In this document: one piece after another, positions 59,615-64,000 of the stretch
Layout of the letters: the number at the start of each line of letters is the position of its first letter
How positions within the stretch are numbered: the stretch's first letter is position 1
Origin: Bryopsis sp. KO-2023
Taxonomy: Eukaryota; Chlorophyta; Ulvophyceae; Bryopsidales; Bryopsidaceae
Length of the DNA stretch: 64,000 nucleotides
Direction: 5' to 3'
NCBI GenBank assembly: GCA_030272585.1
Contig: BSYQ01000003.1
Coordinates: 7,130,001-7,194,000 of the forward strand
The notes under the pieces: generated by a model
The model's input: only the letters and a program-made list of their open reading frames with translations
The model's database searches: none
Told to the model about the DNA's origin: nothing
Position numbers and translations under genes: made by a program

Positions 59615-62600
59615 ATGTTGGGACGGGCGATTTTGTCTGCAACCGCACTGTCCACAGCATCAGCTAGCAAACCCCGTTCTCCAAAAGCCCTTCTGGAACT
59701 CTGTGAAAAAGTCTATACAACCTTTAGCCCCGCGCGTTTGACCTTGGACTCCCATGCCGAGGAATGCGTGGTGCAATTGAAGATTACTAATCCAGACGAA
59801 GCAGGATTTGTGAAACAAGTGTTGTATGGAGTGGTTCGATACCAAAGCCTCCTCAAAGCTTTCACCACATCGTTCTACTACAAGAACAGGTGAATTCCAA
59901 TCAGCGCGAAAATTTGAATGTAAATGATACCCGAATCAACCTTGAATTTAAAAAAAAAAGAAAAATGAGAGGAAATCCATCATAAATGTGTCATGAAATG
60001 TCTTTCGTGGACATCTTTTCGAGCTGCACAAGTCGAATCATGCAACTTCAATACAGCTGTGAGACTGAAAATAAAGAATCCACAGTGCTATGGTGGAAAA
60101 AAAGCTGTAATCTTTCTTTGCAAAGGTGGTGGTTATGAATTTGAATCAACCCCAAGCATCTGGGTTTGCTTGTTTTGCAGTGGTGAAGTCCTACGGGGAG
60201 ATGTTCATCTATACAAAATTTTTGCGTACATCACCATATTCAGGCTGGAGGAGCTTTCGTTCCCTCAGTTCAGGTATTTTCATGACCCATTGCATTTGTT
60301 AAAATTGCTTCTAAATGACCACCTCATGATGGCTGCAACGTAGAAATTATCAAGACGCCCTCTCCAACAAAAAGAAACAGGCAAAAAAACATCAATTGAA
60401 GAATATGGTGTTCCCACTTTTTTGTGTGAGCTCTAGAGCTTATTTCCTTTCGATACATGAAAGGAAATAAAAGAGATTGTCATGGCTTGATGAGCACAGG
60501 CGGCTAGTGAATGCTTCCGACCCTCAAAAGATGATCGTTTTTTTGCGGTACTTGTTCGACGAGGAGAACCTGAAGGAGGTCATGCGGGATGATTGGCTCA
60601 AAATATATGATAAACAGGTGCCCCGTTCAATGAATCAACTGAGCACGAACACTAGGGGGAAGGAGATCTTTTGGACATTGTTTTTTGACCTCTGGCTGCT
60701 CGTTGCTTCAGTTTGTGGATTCGCTGATCAATGGCCTTCTGCAATGGAACCAAGATATAGCTACATTGATGGAGCAGCTCTCGGACAAAGTTTACATAAC
60801 TAAGAAGGTGAGTTTGTTCTAGGTCGCCACAGACAGTAAATATATACTTATTAAGAAAATGAAAACAATCTGAATCTGGGGTGGCTCAGTTCAGAAAGAG
60901 GAAGAAGGGAGTAGCATTCAGCTGACAAAGAAGTACACAGAATGCAAGCCTTTTAATCTTACCAAACCCAAGCCAAAGCCGCCACCACTGGAGGAGGCTA
61001 TTCCTGATCCCATCAAGCCAAAGCAGCCTCCTCCAAAATTGGAAGGACCCACAAAGGAGGAGCGAGCAATAGGTAGTGAAAATGATACACAACCCACCAG
61101 CTGCAAACATCCCGAACATTGGATCTATGTTCGCCAGGCTTTCTACAGAGCAACGAGTTCCACGAACCCTGACTGTGGTTGTCAGTACTTTGGTTTTATT
61201 GCAGAGGCAGCCAAAGCTATGAACCGAAAAGAGCAGGCTGCCAAGTATTCGGATCCACGATGTCAGCCTTTCACGCTGAAGACTCTAGAACGACCAACTA
61301 ATATCGAACATATCAGAGAGGAGCTCGAGCACGAGCTGATGAAGGAGCTAACCTTCAAAGCACCAGCCCCGCGCCAAGCTCCTGAGCCTTCATCTGCTCA
61401 GGTTAGTCTCTTGATCTTATTTTTTGAACCTGTGTTGCAAGAAAATCAAAAATTCATCCACAATTATATTTGGTGTTTTTTGGCTCTAACATTGCAGGTT
61501 AAGCTCACAGCGACATCTATTTTGAGGGAGGATGCAGTGTACAAGAAAAAACAAATGGAAGAAGCTGAACTTCTGGAAAGATATGAAAAGGAGCTGCGGG
61601 ACCATTCGGAGTTCACTGAATGGCAGAAGGAAATGCTGGACAAGGATGAGGCTGATAGGAAAGCACTCATCGAAAAGAGGAGGCTGGAGATGGCAGAGGC
61701 ACAGGGAGCTGCAATGAAAGCGCGTGAAAACATGGTGAGAAAGTCTGGACCTGATTCACTGCAATGAAATTGCAATCACGGAATGTGCTGAGTCACTGCT
61801 TTTGGAATAAAAATGAATGCTTTTGTGCCATACTTTACAAATTTCTGTACAGAGATTTCCACATGTGGGATCAGCACCCCCAGCTCATATTGAGGAAAGT
61901 TGCTGATTGCATGTGTTTGCGCATTTGAGATAGCAGAAAACCTCCAACACGGTCGCGAACAGAAAGCTGGTGCCAAGCGGAACGAAGCTAACCTCAAAAA
62001 GCAGCGACTGGAAACAGTAAAAGAAAACTCTGAAAAGAGAAGCCAGGTCATTGCAGAAAGGACCAGGACTACTCAAGCACTGGAGAAGCTAGCTATAGAT
62101 AAAAAGCTTCAGGCGGAGGCTATCAGACAGCAAGAGTTGGCGGATGCAAAAAAGCTTTCAGAAGAGCATGCGAAGGAAATTGCAGAGAAAAAGGATATCA
62201 TTCGCCAGCTGAAGGTAAGCCTTGTCTGTGAAAAATCAGGAATGTGTCGTAGCTAGTGTTTAGTGTCAAACAGACGTGTGAAATGGATGCTTGTTGTTAT
62301 GCGAAGGCGCTCGAAAAGGTCCCTAGGAAAAAGGTGCAAGAGTTTGATCCCACGGAAGTGGTTGGACATGGATTGCTCGACGAAATGTCTTTGTTGGAAC
62401 TCAAAGAGAGGCTTCGGATGGCTAGAAATCGGCAGGAGCGCGAGGTTCGTTGCTGCTGAGAATGAAAGCTGATTTTTTCGTTGCGGCTGTTTCATAACCT
62501 ACCTCTGGATGTATGATTAATGCTGCGGTCGAACATAGGTTGAGCGGCAGAGAGTGCGGATTCTACAAGAGAGGCAGGAGCGAGAATCGATGTTGATGGA

Positions 62601-63439
62601 CAAGGCTAGCAATATCCACCGCGTTCGAACCTTGTCCAAACAACAAGCCAACGATCGGCGGAGGGAAAAAAAACGGCTGATTGAGGAAGAGGCCGAAAGA
62701 GCGGCTGCCAAGCATAAGGAGGCAAGGAAATTGAAATTCGACGAAACTTGGATCATTATCTTGTCCCTGCTTCGGCTGACCCTTTGGTTTTGTGTGCAAA
62801 AGGGTGTGCTGACGCTCAATGATAAGCTCACTTCCAAGAGATCGGCACAAGCCGCGGAGAAATCGCGACTCTTGGCGGAAGAGAAACGAATCCGTTTCGA
62901 ACAGCAGCAGCAGGCGGCTGGGGCGTCACAAGTTGAAGAGCAAAAGTTTCACGAGCTGAGGAAAGGGGCCGCGAGAGAGCTGGTCGGTCGCCAAGATGAA
63001 GGGACCCAGGCCATGGAGACCAGGGATAAACTCAAGGCAAAGGAGGAGCGTATCCGATTGCAGAATGTTCGGACGCAAAAGAGGCAGAAGAAAGACTTTC
63101 TCCAGTGAGTGTTCATCCCCAGAAACAACGGACATCCTGGATGTGTTTCAACAGTTGGTAGAAACTGTTTGGCGCCAAAATCTGCAAATTGGTTGCTCAG
63201 TGATAAGCTGCTGGTGTGTGTGTAGGAGTTACGACGAAAAGGTTCGACAACTGAAATCCCACCACAAAGAAAGCATGGCTTCCGATCAAGACTACCGCAA
63301 GGGGCTCGCCACGAAACAGAAAACATTCGAAGCAACACAGAGGGCCTCTCACGATAAGAGCTCCTACAAACCGTTCTCACAAACCCACAGTTCCACTCGA
63401 GCGAGGTTGGCTGCTCTGGCGGCTGGGCAAGAGCTCTGA
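59615..63439 (+). CDS. CFAP99: Cilia- and flagella-associated protein 99
   Basis: A multi-exon gene. It opens MLGRAILSATALSTASAS and LLELCEKVYTTFSP. Family signatures follow in order: HLYKIFAYITIFRLEELSFP, DPQKMIVFLRYLFDEENL, WLKIYDKQ, FVDSLINGLLQWNQDI, then the proline/lysine hallmark PFNLTKPKPKPPPLEEAIP. The second half is a long charged coiled coil (for example LLERYEKELRDHSEFTEWQK and EKSRLLAEEKRIRFEQQQQA). It ends ARLAALAAGQEL at 63437-63439. CFAP99 is found in organisms with motile cilia and is an axonemal protein of poorly known role. Its presence is good evidence that this organism builds motile flagella. The first ATG could also be an internal one, and a few exon ends are approximate. 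Confidence 0.9.
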
Positions 63440-64000
63440 AGAAGTCTCTATCAAATAATCATGTCTTTTTCAACCCCCCCACAGTTTAGTTAAGAAAGAG
63501 GGGGAAACTTCTAATTTACATTGCATTTTTTCTCTCCAACATCTGTAAAACTTTTCTTTGCTTTTGACATTTCCCCTTTCCATATTCCCTAGCAGTCCTC
63601 CACCTCTGTAATAGCTATCCAATTTCCGCCCAAGAAAAATTATTCTAAAGCAACATTCGACATTTGCACTGTACCAGAAAACATACCAGGTTTTCATTCT
63701 AGACTGACTACTACTACGCTCATTCTGTGGCCCTTTTTTGTGAAACAGAAACACGCTCCATGTGCCATCATTTTGCGAAGTTTTTGTTGACAGAGAAAGC
63801 CAGCTACTTACCAGCATAAGACCCAAGAAATACGATCTCCTTAAAATTGATAAAATTCGACATATGATACAACATCCACCACTTCCTGTTTGCGCTTGAG
63901 TACGGAGCAACAAACCGATCAATCTAATTTTCCAGAAAGCCACCCCACAGAGAGACTAAAACCAGCATGGAATCATTGCCCGCCCACAAGCCTTCATTCC
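63440..64000. other. 3' flank of CFAP99, no further gene seen
   Basis: A T/C-rich region with a minus-strand open frame (63943-63470) that has no recognisable motif; it may be the start of another gene beyond the window, but nothing supports it here. Confidence 0.35.

Overview
This is an intron-rich eukaryotic nuclear window with GT-AG introns, many of them T-rich and roughly 60-700 nt long. The content points to a flagellated alga of the green lineage. The AAA ATPase at 2.6-9.7 kb has the domain order of a land-plant family (FHA, plant-type middle domain, AAA). The RluA-type pseudouridine synthase and the mitochondrial NAD-IDH also look plant-like. A CFAP99 gene implies a motile cilium, and transferrin-domain proteins are known from green algae such as Dunaliella. 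An early-diverging streptophyte or a prasinophyte-grade alga would fit; I cannot fix the species. Exon boundaries were read by eye from splice sites, codon phase and family conservation. Those given to the base were checked for phase.

Layout, 0-13 kb: 3' part of a secreted beta-domain protein (+), FHA-AAA ATPase (+), PDCD2L-like ribosome-biogenesis protein (+). 13-24.5 kb: ankyrin-repeat protein (-), a tiny membrane-protein candidate (-), organellar RluA pseudouridine synthase (+), DUF2462/L10K-like basic protein (-), CCR4/PDE12-type EEP nuclease (+). The nuclease gene carries three box C/D snoRNA genes in one intron. A second cluster (an H/ACA candidate, two near-identical C/D snoRNAs and a possible third) lies just downstream. 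25-28 kb: four-TM tetraspanin-like protein (-). 29-37.2 kb: two tandem, same-strand, single-lobe transferrin genes. The upstream copy is fused to about 440 residues of HPHxH repeats and has lost two iron ligands.

37.6-48 kb: coiled-coil protein (+), small basic protein (+), coiled-coil/disordered protein (-), J-domain protein with the J domain at its C-terminus (+). 48.4-64 kb: leukotriene-A4-hydrolase-type M1 aminopeptidase (-), a 733-residue intronless acidic disordered protein (+), WW-domain protein (-), mitochondrial NAD-isocitrate dehydrogenase (+), CFAP99 (+).

Most genes are housekeeping: RNA modification and ribosome biogenesis (RluA, DUF2462, PDCD2L, snoRNAs), the TCA cycle, and cilia. 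A recurring arrangement is the head-to-head gene pair separated by about 0.2-0.5 kb. The most unusual locus is the transferrin pair: one copy keeps all four iron-ligating side chains, while its neighbour has swapped part of that site for a large histidine-rich metal-binding array. The second main point of interest is the set of unlabelled snoRNA genes. Their boxes, terminal stems and rRNA-complementary guides can be read directly.
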